A DNA stretch of 64,000 bases from Shewanella sp. VB17 (GCF_013248905.1 NZ_JABRVS010000001.1:3286001-3350000), one strand, 5' to 3'; positions 9,141 to 18,571 are shown, numbered from the stretch's first letter. Notes: generated from the letters alone by a model not told the origin. Translations and numbers: made by a program.

Positions 9141-10495
9141 CTCCTTTCACCCTGTAATTTTTGATGTATTGCTAAGGCAGCTTTATTACCGTGATCAACC
9201 GCTTCAACGACTAAATCCTTGCCATTTATACAATCACCACCTGCATAGACATCATCAAGTGATGTCTTAAAGTGATGATCAACGGCAAGGCGTCCTCGTT
9301 GACAAAGAGTAGGCATATCATCGAACTCATTCGCCAGTGAAGTCTTATCAAATTTCTGGCCTATTGCTTTAAATACCACATCGCATGGCAGAGTAATGAT
9401 CTCCTTTTGTTGACTGACATTTTGGTGCTGATGATCACCTGTGAGGGTAAAGCTCATGCTGGTGATCCCCTTATTATCACCTATGATTTCTAGCGGTTGT
9501 GCGTGACAAATAAAACGGACCCCATGCCTATAAGCCAGATCTTTTTCATGATCAGATGCCCCCATTGAATCCATATCGCGCCGATAAACAATCGTGACTT
9601 CTTCAGCCCCTAATTTTTTACTCTGCACTGCGATATCAATGGCTGTCATGCCGCCACCAATCACTAATACCTGTCGACCTACCGGTAAATTTCCCATGCT
9701 CTGTGTTTGGCGTAACTGATAAATATACTCTACCGCATCTTCAACACCTGGATACTCTTCGCCGGGAATATTTAAGGCATTCGTACTGCCCATACCAATG
9801 CCAAGAAACACAGAGTCATATTGCATTCGTAATGCTTTAAGACTGATTTGCTTACCTAATGCAGTATCATATTGAATGGTGATACCTCCGATCTGTAATA
9901 CGAAATCAACTTCTTGCTGGGCATAGTTATCTACCAATTTATAAACTGCGATGCCGTATTCATTTAAACCACCGGTTTTACTGGTGCTTTCGTAGATGGT
10001 AATTTGGTGTCCTTCACGGGCAAGTCGATGGGCACAGGCAAGACCCGCAGGCCCAGCACCGACAACAGCAATATGTTTGCCTGTATCAGGTGCTCTTGAG
10101 AAAGGATAATCACGTTGCGGATCTAGTTGCTCAACGGCATAACGTTGCAGCAAACCAATAGCAACGGGCGCATGTTCTTTGCTATTACGCACACACACGT
10201 CTTCGCATAACGTCTCCGTAGGGCAAACTCGGGCACAAGTGCCCCCTAAAATATTAGCTGATAATACTTCCTTACCAGCACCATGGAGATTACCCGTATT
10301 AATTTTACGAATAAACAATGGAATATCAATCCCTGTCGGGCACGCCTTTATACAGGGCGCATCGTAACAAAAAAGACATCGTTCACTCTCAACCAAGACT
10401 TGTTTTTTAGTCAATGGCGGGGAAATATCTGTAAAATTAGCGATTATTTCTGCATCAGATAATCGCGGTGATTCAATACATTGATGGATGCTCAT
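9137..10495 (-). CDS. preT: NAD-dependent dihydropyrimidine dehydrogenase subunit PreT
   Basis: 452 residues. An N-terminal cysteine-rich region binds Fe-S clusters (ERCLFCYDAPCIKACPTGI, then CARVCPTETLCEDVC). A FAD-binding motif VVGAGPAGLACA follows (about residue 145), then an NAD(P)H motif LVIGGGMTAIDIA (about 283) and the closing VYAGGDCINGKDLVV. It resembles the glutamate synthase small subunit, as expected for PreT. It passes electrons from NADH to PreA. It is the first intact gene of the catabolic operon. The gene immediately upstream, which should lead the operon, is a broken mmsA. Confidence 0.95.
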   Translation of the reverse strand: MSIHQCIESPRLSDAEIIANFTDISPPLTKKQVLVESERCLFCYDAPCIKACPTGIDIPLFIRKINTGNLHGAGKEVLSANILGGTCARVCPTETLCEDVCVRNSKEHAPVAIGLLQRYAVEQLDPQRDYPFSRAPDTGKHIAVVGAGPAGLACAHRLAREGHQITIYESTSKTGGLNEYGIAVYKLVDNYAQQEVDFVLQIGGITIQYDTALGKQISLKALRMQYDSVFLGIGMGSTNALNIPGEEYPGVEDAVEYIYQLRQTQSMGNLPVGRQVLVIGGGMTAIDIAVQSKKLGAEEVTIVYRRDMDSMGASDHEKDLAYRHGVRFICHAQPLEIIGDNKGITSMSFTLTGDHQHQNVSQQKEIITLPCDVVFKAIGQKFDKTSLANEFDDMPTLCQRGRLAVDHHFKTSLDDVYAGGDCINGKDLVVEAVDHGNKAALAIHQKLQGERS

Positions 10496-10557
10496 GTGGT
10501 TTCCTTTTAAATAATAAATTCAGCACCTAACCTTTTATGACAAATAGATTAAGTGTG

Positions 10558-10866
10558 TTAGTGATACTCAAAAGAAAATTGCGTATTGAGTGCGAACCTC
10601 GAAGCAGGCCACTTTTGCGTAATGACTTTTCGCCGAGTATTGAACCTAACGGCACCACAAGCATATCCTGCATTTTCAATACTCCGAGCCAGCTCACCAA
10701 CAGTATCACTGATCACTTTGCCATGCTCAGAGGTGAACAAAGAGCAAATTTCATCGCTATCCTCTTCAAGTAACGGTTTAAACCTAAACATCACCTGAGC
10801 CCCCTTCGCTACTGGCGTTGAACACCATGCAGGCAATGACATTTTTGCTCCAACTATGCTTTGCAT
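10558..10866 (-). pseudogene. mmsA: mmsA relic: methylmalonate-semialdehyde dehydrogenase with a large internal deletion
   Basis: The 102-residue frame reads as two separated parts of a CoA-acylating methylmalonate/malonate-semialdehyde dehydrogenase (about 500 residues). Residues 9-72 match the N-terminal region (LPAW..TPVAKGAQVMFRFK, then SEHGKVISDTVGELARSIE and ACGA). From residue 73 it jumps to the enzyme's extreme C-terminus (AVRFNTRRKVITQKWP; compare the family's usual AVRFYT..KTVT.RW ending). The join, near base 10650, is in frame, but the catalytic Cys and the cofactor domains are gone. The first 40 or so residues are also missing; upstream in frame there is a stop at 10888-10890. It cannot be active. 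The intact enzyme would turn malonate semialdehyde (from beta-alanine) into acetyl-CoA, so its place at the head of this operon makes sense. Confidence 0.8.
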
Positions 10867-10994
10867 ACTTAATTTCCGGTTATTTAATCAATGTAATAAT
10901 GACGAATGTAAGTGAGAAATAGTTTGCAATTTGTTTCTATATTGTTAAATCTAGCATATTGAAAATTAACTTAAGTAAATGATTAACTAAATAC

Positions 10995-11918
10995 ATGGGA
11001 CAAGAACAGAAAATTATCAGTCAACTTTCAAATTTTGACATTCGTTTATTACGCGTATTTCGCACAGTCGTAAATTGTGGTGGGTTTGCCGCAGCAGAAG
11101 TTGAATTGAACATCAGTTGCTCAGCTATCAGTATCAGTATGTCTGATCTAGAAGAAAGATTGGGGTTGCGTTTATGTCAGCGAGGCCGTGCCGGCTTTTC
11201 ACTGACCAATGAAGGCCGACTCGTATACGAGGCAAGTTTACAATTAATGACCTCACTCGAAACATTCAGAACTCAAGTTAACGCTATACACCATGAACTC
11301 AAAGGTGAGCTCAGCATTGGTATTACAGATAACCTCGTCACACTCAAGCACATGCAAATCACAAAAGCATTGCAAAAACTAAAGCAACAAGGACCTCAAA
11401 TAAAGATTCAGATCCGCATGATCCCTCCAAATGACATCGAAAGAAATGTACTTGATGGCGGGCTCAATGTCGGTGTAATACCTCAATTACGACCATTACC
11501 AGGCCTTGAATATCAACCACTTTATGATGAAAAATCATTATTATATTGCAATCATGAGCATCTGCTGTTTGACATGAATGACGATGACATTACAGCACAA
11601 TTACTCTATCAATGTGACGCTGTCGCACCAGCTTATGCACAATTAGCCCAAACCAAGGAGCATTATCAAAAATTAAATACCACAGCAACCGCTACGGATC
11701 GTGAAGGTGTGGCTTTTTTAATATTAACGGGGTGTTTTATTGGCTATTTACCCACCCATTATGCCCAGCGATGGGTCACGTCCAAAGAGATGAGAGCCAT
11801 ATGCCCACAACAACTCCATTTCACCACAGAATATCAATTGGTCTTACGCAAAGGAGCCTGCCCAAACTTAGTACTGGATACCTTTCTAAGAGAAGTCAAT
11901 CCTAAAAATATCACATAA
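10995..11918 (+). CDS. LysR-family regulator of the pyrimidine-degradation cluster
   Basis: 307 residues. The N-terminal winged helix-turn-helix (about 13-72) includes FDIRLLRVFRTVVNCGGFAAAE, SCSAISISMSDLEERLGLRLC and RGRAGFSLTNEGR. The rest is a periplasmic-binding-protein-like effector domain (about 95-300). It is divergent from mmsA-preT-preA-hydrolase and 32 bases ahead of the dihydropyrimidinase gene. It is the obvious candidate controller of both arms, presumably responding to a pyrimidine or breakdown product; the effector is unknown. The divergent start regions are only 128 bases apart, where LysR boxes are expected. Confidence 0.88.
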   Translation: MGQEQKIISQLSNFDIRLLRVFRTVVNCGGFAAAEVELNISCSAISISMSDLEERLGLRLCQRGRAGFSLTNEGRLVYEASLQLMTSLETFRTQVNAIHHELKGELSIGITDNLVTLKHMQITKALQKLKQQGPQIKIQIRMIPPNDIERNVLDGGLNVGVIPQLRPLPGLEYQPLYDEKSLLYCNHEHLLFDMNDDDITAQLLYQCDAVAPAYAQLAQTKEHYQKLNTTATATDREGVAFLILTGCFIGYLPTHYAQRWVTSKEMRAICPQQLHFTTEYQLVLRKGACPNLVLDTFLREVNPKNIT

Positions 11919-11950
11919 CATTTATTGTAACTTCATTCATAATAGGAAAA

Positions 11951-13399
11951 ATGCACATGTCAATATTAATTAGAGGTGGCACCATTGTTACCGCCGACCG
12001 CAGTTATCAAGCGGACGTATATTGCGAAGAAGGGATCATTAAATTGATTGGTCACCACTTAAATGTTCCCTGTGGGTGTGAAGTCATCGATGCTGGAGAT
12101 TTACTGGTGATGCCCGGTGGCATTGACCCTCATACCCATATGCAACTTCCTTTTATGGGGACCGTCGCCAGTGAAGATTTTTTTAGCGGTACCAGTGCAG
12201 GGGCTGCGGGAGGCACAACCTCTATTATTGATTTTGTGATCCCCTCAGTTAATCAACCTTTAATGCAAGCCTACGAACAATGGATGGAGTGGGCACGAAA
12301 ATCAGCGACCGATTATAGTTTCCATGTGGCGATCACATGGTGGGATCAATCTGTCAGTGACGACATGGGAAAATTAGTGAGAGATCATGGCGTTAATAGT
12401 TTTAAACATTTTATGGCCTATAAAAATGCCATCATGGCTGAAGACGAGACGTTAGTGAACAGTTTCGCTCGCTGTCTTGACTTAGGGGCGATGCCGACAG
12501 TGCACGCAGAGAACGGTGATTTAGTTTACCATCTGCAAAAGAAAATTTTAGCACAAGGAATTTCAGGCCCTGAAGGGCATCCATTATCTCGCCCAGTTGA
12601 AGTCGAAGGAGAAGCATCAAATCGGGCGATCAGAATCGCACAAGCATTGAATGTGCCTATTTATGTAGTTCATGTCTCTTGCGCCGAATCATTACAAGCC
12701 ATCACTAGAGCAAGAAACGAAGGGCAACGTGTTTACGGTGAAGTCCTCGCAGGTCATTTGGAAATTGATGATTCTGTTTATCAACACCCTGACTGGGCAT
12801 TTGCAGCAGCGCATGTGATGAGCCCACCCTTTCGCCCCAAAAAACACCAAGAATTACTTTGGCAAGGATTACAATCTGGAAACCTACACACAACAGCCAC
12901 TGATCACTGTTGCTTTTGTGCCCCCCAAAAAGCCGCTGGTAAGGATGACTTCAGTTTGATCCCTAATGGGACTGCGGGCATAGAAGACAGAATGTCGGTT
13001 ATTTGGGATTCTGGGGTTAATAGCGGCAGATTAACAGAAAATGAATTTGTCGCGGTAACCTCCACCAACGCCGCCAAAATATTCAATATATACCCACGAA
13101 AAGGCGCGATCACTGTGGGAGCTGATGCAGATATTGTGATTTGGGATCCCAATGGCAGTAGAACCATTTCAGCTAACACCCATCATCAAAATATTGACTT
13201 TAATATCTTTGAAGGCAGAACCGTTAAAGGGATCGCTGTGCACACATTAAGCCGCGGTAAACTGGTGTGGACTCAAGGAGAACTCAGGACCATAAAAGGG
13301 GCGGGTCAATACATTAAACGACCAGCATTTGGTGGTAACGTCCAAGCACCCCAAAAAATGGCACTGCAAAAAGAAAGCAAATCAGTGTCAAGATCATAA
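11951..13399 (+). CDS. hydA: Dihydropyrimidinase (D-hydantoinase family)
   Basis: 482 residues, the usual length. It begins MSILIRGGTIVTADRSYQAD. The metal ligands are visible: His61 and His63 (PGGIDPHTHMQLPFMG), the carboxylated Lys in the FKHFMAYKNAIMAEDE region, HAENGD, VVHVSCAE, and Asp in TTATDHCCF. The enzyme is a binuclear-zinc amidohydrolase that opens dihydrouracil or dihydrothymine to N-carbamoyl-beta-amino acids, the step between PreTA and the beta-ureidopropionase-like hydrolase. AGGAAAA stands just upstream; two in-frame ATGs (11951 and 11957) are possible starts. Confidence 0.95.
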   Translation: MHMSILIRGGTIVTADRSYQADVYCEEGIIKLIGHHLNVPCGCEVIDAGDLLVMPGGIDPHTHMQLPFMGTVASEDFFSGTSAGAAGGTTSIIDFVIPSVNQPLMQAYEQWMEWARKSATDYSFHVAITWWDQSVSDDMGKLVRDHGVNSFKHFMAYKNAIMAEDETLVNSFARCLDLGAMPTVHAENGDLVYHLQKKILAQGISGPEGHPLSRPVEVEGEASNRAIRIAQALNVPIYVVHVSCAESLQAITRARNEGQRVYGEVLAGHLEIDDSVYQHPDWAFAAAHVMSPPFRPKKHQELLWQGLQSGNLHTTATDHCCFCAPQKAAGKDDFSLIPNGTAGIEDRMSVIWDSGVNSGRLTENEFVAVTSTNAAKIFNIYPRKGAITVGADADIVIWDPNGSRTISANTHHQNIDFNIFEGRTVKGIAVHTLSRGKLVWTQGELRTIKGAGQYIKRPAFGGNVQAPQKMALQKESKSVSRS

Positions 13400-13417
13400 C
13401 CATACAATAAACTGTGA

Positions 13418-13460
13418 TGTGTGTGATAGTGCTGATTTTCTTCCAGCCGGATCACACACA
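13418..13460. terminator. Hairpin after dihydropyrimidinase gene
   Basis: Perfect 10-bp arms TGTGTGTGAT (13418-13427) and ATCACACACA (13451-13460), with a smaller GCTG/CAGC stem between, lie just after the stop codon and before a convergent gene. There is no T-run. The TGTGA..TCACA-like arms resemble CRP half-sites, but the spacing is wrong for CRP. Confidence 0.4.
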
Positions 13461-13518
13461 AGCAACGCCAATCAAGTCATGGTATCAATAAATAAACAGC
13501 ATCGATAAGACCATGAGC

Positions 13519-14316
13519 TCATAAATTACCATCTTTATATTTATCTAAAATGGCTTGGTAGGTACCATTTTGCTTAATTTCATCTAAACCTGTATTAAAG
13601 TCATCATTAATTTTTTTATCTAACGTTTTTAAGTTTCTTGCTGATGGGATAAACAAAGGATAAATAATTAATGACTCTGTAATGCTTTCTTCCAATAATT
13701 GTCCCTTATTATACGCCAGCTTACGCCAATACATGAAAATACGTTTATCTGTAATCACAGCATCTACCTTATTAGCATAAAGCTGTCTAATTTGCAGATG
13801 CTGGTGAGCGTGTTCCTTGTATTCTGGATTATTGTGGATAACAGACAGAAAATCTTGCCCTAAGTATTTACTGGCATGTTGGAAAGCAATAATCTTTAAT
13901 GTCGATAAATCTTCTACCTCATTTATGATCAGTTGCTTTTTTTTCAAAGCAATAACAACATTTTGAAGGCTAATGATGGTGTTGCTTGTATACGTCGCCC
14001 CCCCAAGTTCTTTGCTCATGTCATAACTGCTGTTTTCTACCACACCATCGAAAGGATTATTTTTCACAAAATACAGTAACCGACCTGTAGGGACATAATT
14101 AAAACTCACAGTGTGGCCCACAGCCTTAAAAGCACTTCTTATGATATCAACCTCTATACCTGAGTCTTCAGATGAAATGACATAAGGGGGGAGAAATGAG
14201 CCTATGGTTATGTTGACCTCTTTGGCCGCTAGCCCACCAACATTAAAAAATAAGGCCATTGACACCCAGATAACGTGATTAAAACTCAACATATCTTTAA
14301 TGATAAAAATACCCAA
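13519..14316 (-). CDS. Periplasmic solute-binding protein, family 3 type, orphan
   Basis: 265 residues. A hydrophobic leader ends in GGLAA|KEVNI. The mature domain has VNITIGSFLPPYV, GIEVDIIRSAFKAVGHTVSFNYVP and a C-terminal GTYQAILDKY helix, as in family 3 binding proteins. The frame opens with TTG preceded by GGGAG; an internal ATG at 14290-14292 is an alternative start with a poorer ribosome site. There is no transporter next to it. It is convergent with the dihydropyrimidinase gene, mirroring the other orphan binding protein (6051-6824) on the far side of the pyrimidine cluster. Ligand unknown. Confidence 0.72.
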   Translation of the reverse strand: MGIFIIKDMLSFNHVIWVSMALFFNVGGLAAKEVNITIGSFLPPYVISSEDSGIEVDIIRSAFKAVGHTVSFNYVPTGRLLYFVKNNPFDGVVENSSYDMSKELGGATYTSNTIISLQNVVIALKKKQLIINEVEDLSTLKIIAFQHASKYLGQDFLSVIHNNPEYKEHAHQHLQIRQLYANKVDAVITDKRIFMYWRKLAYNKGQLLEESITESLIIYPLFIPSARNLKTLDKKINDDFNTGLDEIKQNGTYQAILDKYKDGNL

Positions 14317-14979
14317 TACTAATCGCTCCCATTTCCTATAAATAATCCATATTTACTTATTTTTCATTATTTTAATGACATTTTTAATAAATATAGTATA
14401 GGGTGAAATAGCATTACTCGCCAAAATATGATTAATGGCGTTAACATCTTAAGTCTTCGATATGCAACATTGTGCATTTTGCCGTCACTAGCGCGTATGG
14501 ACACATCACAGCAACGAGTACACTGTGCGTTTCGACAATCATCTGTTTCAATCCATTAATCTATCACTCCATTACATTGAGACATAAATCGACTCAATTA
14601 ATATCAGCTAGTTACAAACATAATCGCTATATTCAGCCACGTGTTAGCTTATTGGTTGATAGACAATAGACGATAGACTCTGACATTAAAATTTTCATGA
14701 AATATTTTATATCCCCCACTCACAAAACACTCAATAAATAAAATTAAATTTTTTTATTTAACATGGTAATAGCCACATAAAACAAAAAAAAACAAGGTTG
14801 TCCGCATGAACATTGCATTAGAATTTTTCTTGCAAAATAATTAATTCACCCCAAGTCATAAATCGGATGTCTACAATTATTTGGCTTCGTTCAAAAATGT
14901 ATTTACAGCCATCTCAAGGTTTCTAAGGTAGCTGAAAAATCAATATTTAACATAGATTTAAATCAAAGGAATGTATTAA
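14317..14979. other. 663-base intergenic region between divergent genes
   Basis: AT-rich spacer upstream of the secreted M4 protease gene and of the solute-binding protein gene. I see several A- and T-runs but no convincing gene; the longest open frame (14472-14669) has no coding character. It must hold the promoter(s) for both flanking genes. AAAGGA precedes the protease start. Confidence 0.6.
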
Positions 14980-16824
14980 ATGAATAAATTATTTAAGCTT
15001 GCTCCCATTGCTCTCGCCGTCGGGTTTAGTGTCAATATTAATGCCGCGCAATGGCAAGATATTCAACGTATCAATACTGACAAAACAATAAAAACTAATA
15101 TGTTACCCTCCGCTTCCCTTAAACAACAACTGCACCTGACTAACAATATGCAGATGAAAGAGCTCCTTAGAGTAAAAACGGCTGACGGTGATCACAAAGC
15201 ACGCTTTCAACAACTCTATAAAGGCGTTCCTGTTTATGATAGCTCGGTCGTGGCAACTGTGACAAAACAGGGAACCGTACAGGCACACTCTGGGAAAATA
15301 TTAACAAATATAGCCCAAGATATTGCCGTCGTTAATGCTAAGCTCAGTCCTCAAAAAGCGGTCCAAACTCTGATTGATCAAAGTCAATTGGCCACAACAA
15401 TTGAAAATAAGCAAAGCAAGCTCTTTATTTATCATCATCAAGATGAAACTCGATTAGTCTATCAAGTTTCATTTTTCAGCGCAGGTAAGCAACCCAGTCG
15501 TCCATTTGCCCTCATCGATGCCAACAGTGGTGAAATCATCAGCCAATGGGAAGGACTTAATCATGCTCTCATCGGTACAGGCCCTGGTGGTAACGAAAAA
15601 ACCGGTAAATATGAATATGGCCAAGATAGGGGGTTCCTTGATGTCGAGCAGTCTGGCGACACGTGTACCATGAGCAATACCAATGTCAAAACCGTTAATC
15701 TAAACGGTGGCACAAGAGGCAGTACACCTTTTAGTTACACCTGCCCACGTAACACAGTGAAAGAAATCAATGGTTCTTACAGTCCCTTAAATGACGCTCA
15801 CGCCTTTGGTGGGGTTGTTTTCGATATGTATAACGACTGGTACGATACGGCGCCGCTTTCATTTAAATTGACCATGAGAGTTCACTATTCAACAAATTAT
15901 GAAAATGCCTTTTGGGATGGCTCTGCCATGACGTTTGGCGACGGTGGCAGTCGTTTTTACCCATTAGTGAGTTTGGATGTGTCCGCCCATGAAGTAAGCC
16001 ATGGCTTTACCGAGCAAAACTCAGGACTGGAATACCGCAATCAATCTGGAGGCATAAATGAGGCTTTTTCAGATATGGCGGGAGAAGCTGCAGAGTTCTT
16101 TTTTCTTGATGAAAATGATTGGTTGGTCGGTGGCCAAATTTTCAAAAGTGACGGTGCATTACGTTATTTTGCCGATCCCACATTAGATGGTCGCTCTATT
16201 GGCCACGCCAGTGATTATTATTCTGGTATAGATGTGCATCACTCTAGTGGCGTGTTCAACAAAGCCTTTTATCTACTTGCAACCTCCGAGGGCTGGGACA
16301 CCCGTAAAGCATTTGAAGTAATGGTTCGTGCAAACCAACTCTATTGGACTCGAACCAGTGATTACGATAATGCAGCTTGTGGTGTAAAGCAGGCTACTGA
16401 TGATGCAGGGTATTCAAGTGACGATGTGATCAACGCTTTTACTCAAGTTGGAGTGGATGCCACTTGTGGAGATGACACACCTGATGATGATAAAGAGCTA
16501 TTCAATAACGTCACTGTCTCTGATTTAAACGCGGACAAAGGTTCACAAAACTATTACTTTATCGATGTGCCAGCTAATGCTACTAATTTAGTCGTCCAAA
16601 TGGCTGGAGGAGCATGGCGACAAGATGCCGATATGTACCTCAAAGCAGGTGAAAAACCGACTAAGAGTAATTATGAATGCCGACCTTATAAATCCAATAG
16701 CCAGGAAACCTGCGCTGTGGATACCCCTCAAGAAGGCCGCTATTATATTATGATTGATGCTTACTCTGGTTATTCTAATGTGACCTTAACAGCCCGTTTT
16801 ACAGAAAATAGTGTCAAAAAATAA
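14980..16824 (+). CDS. Secreted M4 metalloprotease (vibriolysin/pseudolysin type) with C-terminal PPC domain
   Basis: 614 residues. Signal peptide (about 1-22, ending NINA|AQ). A propeptide with FTP and PepSY regions (about 45-190) acts as chaperone and inhibitor. The thermolysin-like domain carries the zinc motif HEVSH at 337-341 with the third ligand Glu361 (GGINEAFSDMAGEAAEFF), and the active-site His in DVHHSSGVFNKAFY. The C-terminal pre-peptidase C-terminal (PPC) domain is at about 505-608 (YYFIDVPANATNLVV, then DADMYLKAG and RYYIMIDAYSGYSNV). It is predicted to be secreted, probably by the type II system, and to degrade extracellular protein. It is a single gene closed by a strong terminator. 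Codon use shows nothing foreign that I can see. Confidence 0.95.
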   Translation: MNKLFKLAPIALAVGFSVNINAAQWQDIQRINTDKTIKTNMLPSASLKQQLHLTNNMQMKELLRVKTADGDHKARFQQLYKGVPVYDSSVVATVTKQGTVQAHSGKILTNIAQDIAVVNAKLSPQKAVQTLIDQSQLATTIENKQSKLFIYHHQDETRLVYQVSFFSAGKQPSRPFALIDANSGEIISQWEGLNHALIGTGPGGNEKTGKYEYGQDRGFLDVEQSGDTCTMSNTNVKTVNLNGGTRGSTPFSYTCPRNTVKEINGSYSPLNDAHAFGGVVFDMYNDWYDTAPLSFKLTMRVHYSTNYENAFWDGSAMTFGDGGSRFYPLVSLDVSAHEVSHGFTEQNSGLEYRNQSGGINEAFSDMAGEAAEFFFLDENDWLVGGQIFKSDGALRYFADPTLDGRSIGHASDYYSGIDVHHSSGVFNKAFYLLATSEGWDTRKAFEVMVRANQLYWTRTSDYDNAACGVKQATDDAGYSSDDVINAFTQVGVDATCGDDTPDDDKELFNNVTVSDLNADKGSQNYYFIDVPANATNLVVQMAGGAWRQDADMYLKAGEKPTKSNYECRPYKSNSQETCAVDTPQEGRYYIMIDAYSGYSNVTLTARFTENSVKK

Positions 16825-16883
16825 CGATATCAATACTAAAAACAACAGATAGACTGGTATTTTATTGTGTTTATTGACTCACC

Positions 16884-16914
16884 AACGGGCCACTCTGGAT
16901 CAGAGTGGCCCGTT
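16884..16914 (+). terminator. Intrinsic terminator after M4 protease gene
   Basis: A 14-bp perfect GC-rich stem (16884-16897 with 16901-16914) closes on a 3-base loop and is followed by TTAATGTATT. It lies 60 bases after the stop. Confidence 0.85.
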
Positions 16915-17074
16915 TAATGTATTAACGACCCACTATAAAAATCAATATCTTATATAAAACCTGTCGAATGTCTCACTGCTCTATATATAAAGACTGTTTT
17001 TCTAGATGTCTAATGTACTACGCTTAATTCTGGTAACGATACTTAATGCGATGCAATGAACTGGGTGAGCAAGT

Positions 17075-18532
17075 ATGAGTAATATTATTGGCAATGATAA
17101 GAAAAAATTTATTTTGATCTTATTTATTCTCTTGTTAAGTGCATTTATTGTCACCAGTGTGATCAGTTATCAAGTCGCACATAATTCGCTCAGTAAGCAA
17201 ATTGAAGAAAACGCTTTACCCTTAACCAGTGATAATATTTATTCAGAAATTCAGCAAGATCTACTCAAACCTATTTTTATTTCATCCTTAATGGCACATG
17301 ATACTTTTGTACGTGATTGGGTTATCAACATGGAAAAGGAACCTGATCAAATGGTGCGCTATTTACGAGAAATTCAAGATAGATACGAAACCATAACCAG
17401 TTTTTTCATTTCCGAAAAAAGTAAAGTCTATTACCATTCCACAGGGATCTTAAAGCAGATTCAAAGATCTGATCCTAACGATGCTTGGTATTTTCATGTG
17501 ACTGGGCTGCCAGATTCTGAATCTTATGAAATAAACATAGATTTAAATTCTGCAGATAGGAGTCAAACCGTTGTTTATGTTAACCATAAAGTTTTTGATT
17601 TTAATCGACAGCTAATTGGAGTAACTGGCGTGGGCTTGGCCGTTGAGAAAGTGGTCAAACTCATTGAATCATATCAAAAAAAACATAATCGTCATGTGTA
17701 TTTTGTCGATCGAGAAGGAAACATTGCTTTACATGGGCAACAGTATAAAGGAGGCACGACATTACAAAGCTCTCCAGCATTAGCTGAATTTGCAACCCGT
17801 ATACTCACGAACGCCAGTGCATCCATTAATTATATTCGTGATAACAAAAAGGTCTATCTTAACAGTAGATTAGTCCCAGAATTCAAATGGTACCTTATGG
17901 TCGAACAAGAGGAAACTCAGGATGAAAAAAAACTACTCAATACCCTCTGGGGAAATTTAATGATTAGTTTTTTGGTTATCGTCTTGATATTAATCATTGC
18001 TAACCTGACCCTAGGCCGTTATCAACGAAAACTCGAAGTGATGGCAACAACGGATAAGTTAACAGGGACAGCCAACCGTCAGATATTTGATGAACATTTT
18101 CTTCAAGCTATTAACGAAACAAAGCGTTCAAAAGCAGCAATATCGATCATTTTACTCGATATCGATCATTTTAAAAATGTGAATGACACCTATGGCCATT
18201 GCATTGGGGATTTGGTGATTAAGTCGGTGGCTTATGTCATCCAATCGCAAATAAGAAGCCATGATTTGGTCTGTCGTTGGGGAGGAGAAGAGTTTTTAAT
18301 CTTACTACCGAATCTTGGCATTAATCATGCGGTAGAAATAGCCGAGCAGATCCGGCAAGCAATCGCTCAAAATCAAATAAAGGAGGACGAACATCAAATT
18401 AATGTGAAAGTAAGCATAGGCGTTGCCGAGTATCAATCTGGAGAATTGAGCACAGATCTCATCAGTAGAGCGGATGTGGCATTATATCAAGCAAAAAATG
18501 GAGGACGAAATCAAGTCGTATTGTCTCATTGA
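17075..18532 (+). CDS. Membrane diguanylate cyclase with periplasmic sensor (GGDEF)
   Basis: 485 residues. Transmembrane segment 1 is at about 12-33. A periplasmic Cache-like sensor spans about 35-288 (SPALAEFATRIL and KWYLMVEQEE near its end), and segment 2 is at about 290-312. The C-terminal GGDEF domain starts LTGTANRQIFDEHF and carries the active-site loop GGEEF at 403-407. An RxxD inhibitory site (RSHD, 394-397) stands five residues before it. It should make cyclic di-GMP from GTP in response to a periplasmic small-molecule signal, with product inhibition. No EAL domain. The gene stands alone; its stop codon is followed at once by an 8-bp tandem repeat. Confidence 0.93.
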   Translation: MSNIIGNDKKKFILILFILLLSAFIVTSVISYQVAHNSLSKQIEENALPLTSDNIYSEIQQDLLKPIFISSLMAHDTFVRDWVINMEKEPDQMVRYLREIQDRYETITSFFISEKSKVYYHSTGILKQIQRSDPNDAWYFHVTGLPDSESYEINIDLNSADRSQTVVYVNHKVFDFNRQLIGVTGVGLAVEKVVKLIESYQKKHNRHVYFVDREGNIALHGQQYKGGTTLQSSPALAEFATRILTNASASINYIRDNKKVYLNSRLVPEFKWYLMVEQEETQDEKKLLNTLWGNLMISFLVIVLILIIANLTLGRYQRKLEVMATTDKLTGTANRQIFDEHFLQAINETKRSKAAISIILLDIDHFKNVNDTYGHCIGDLVIKSVAYVIQSQIRSHDLVCRWGGEEFLILLPNLGINHAVEIAEQIRQAIAQNQIKEDEHQINVKVSIGVAEYQSGELSTDLISRADVALYQAKNGGRNQVVLSH

Positions 18533-18571
18533 CGTATTGGCGTATTGGCGTATTGGCGTATTGGCGTATTG
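18533..18571. repeat. 8-bp tandem repeat (CGTATTGG, nearly 5 copies)
   Basis: Four perfect CGTATTGG units plus a fifth lacking its last base begin at the base after the diguanylate cyclase stop codon. The unit length is not a multiple of three, and the array is outside the coding frame. Copy number probably varies by slippage. Confidence 0.9.

Noticed and set aside
10527..10709. 60-residue open frame overlapping the mmsA relic in another frame
   Set aside because: No similarity to any aldehyde dehydrogenase segment that I can see; the main frame explains both conserved pieces without a frameshift.
13411..13460. Possible CRP-binding site (TGTGA and TCACA elements)
   Set aside because: The half-sites are separated by about 23 bases rather than 6, and they lie between convergent genes, so a hairpin is more likely.
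14472..14669. 65-residue open frame upstream of the M4 protease gene
   Set aside because: Composition is not protein-like, no ribosome site, and it lies in an AT-rich promoter spacer.
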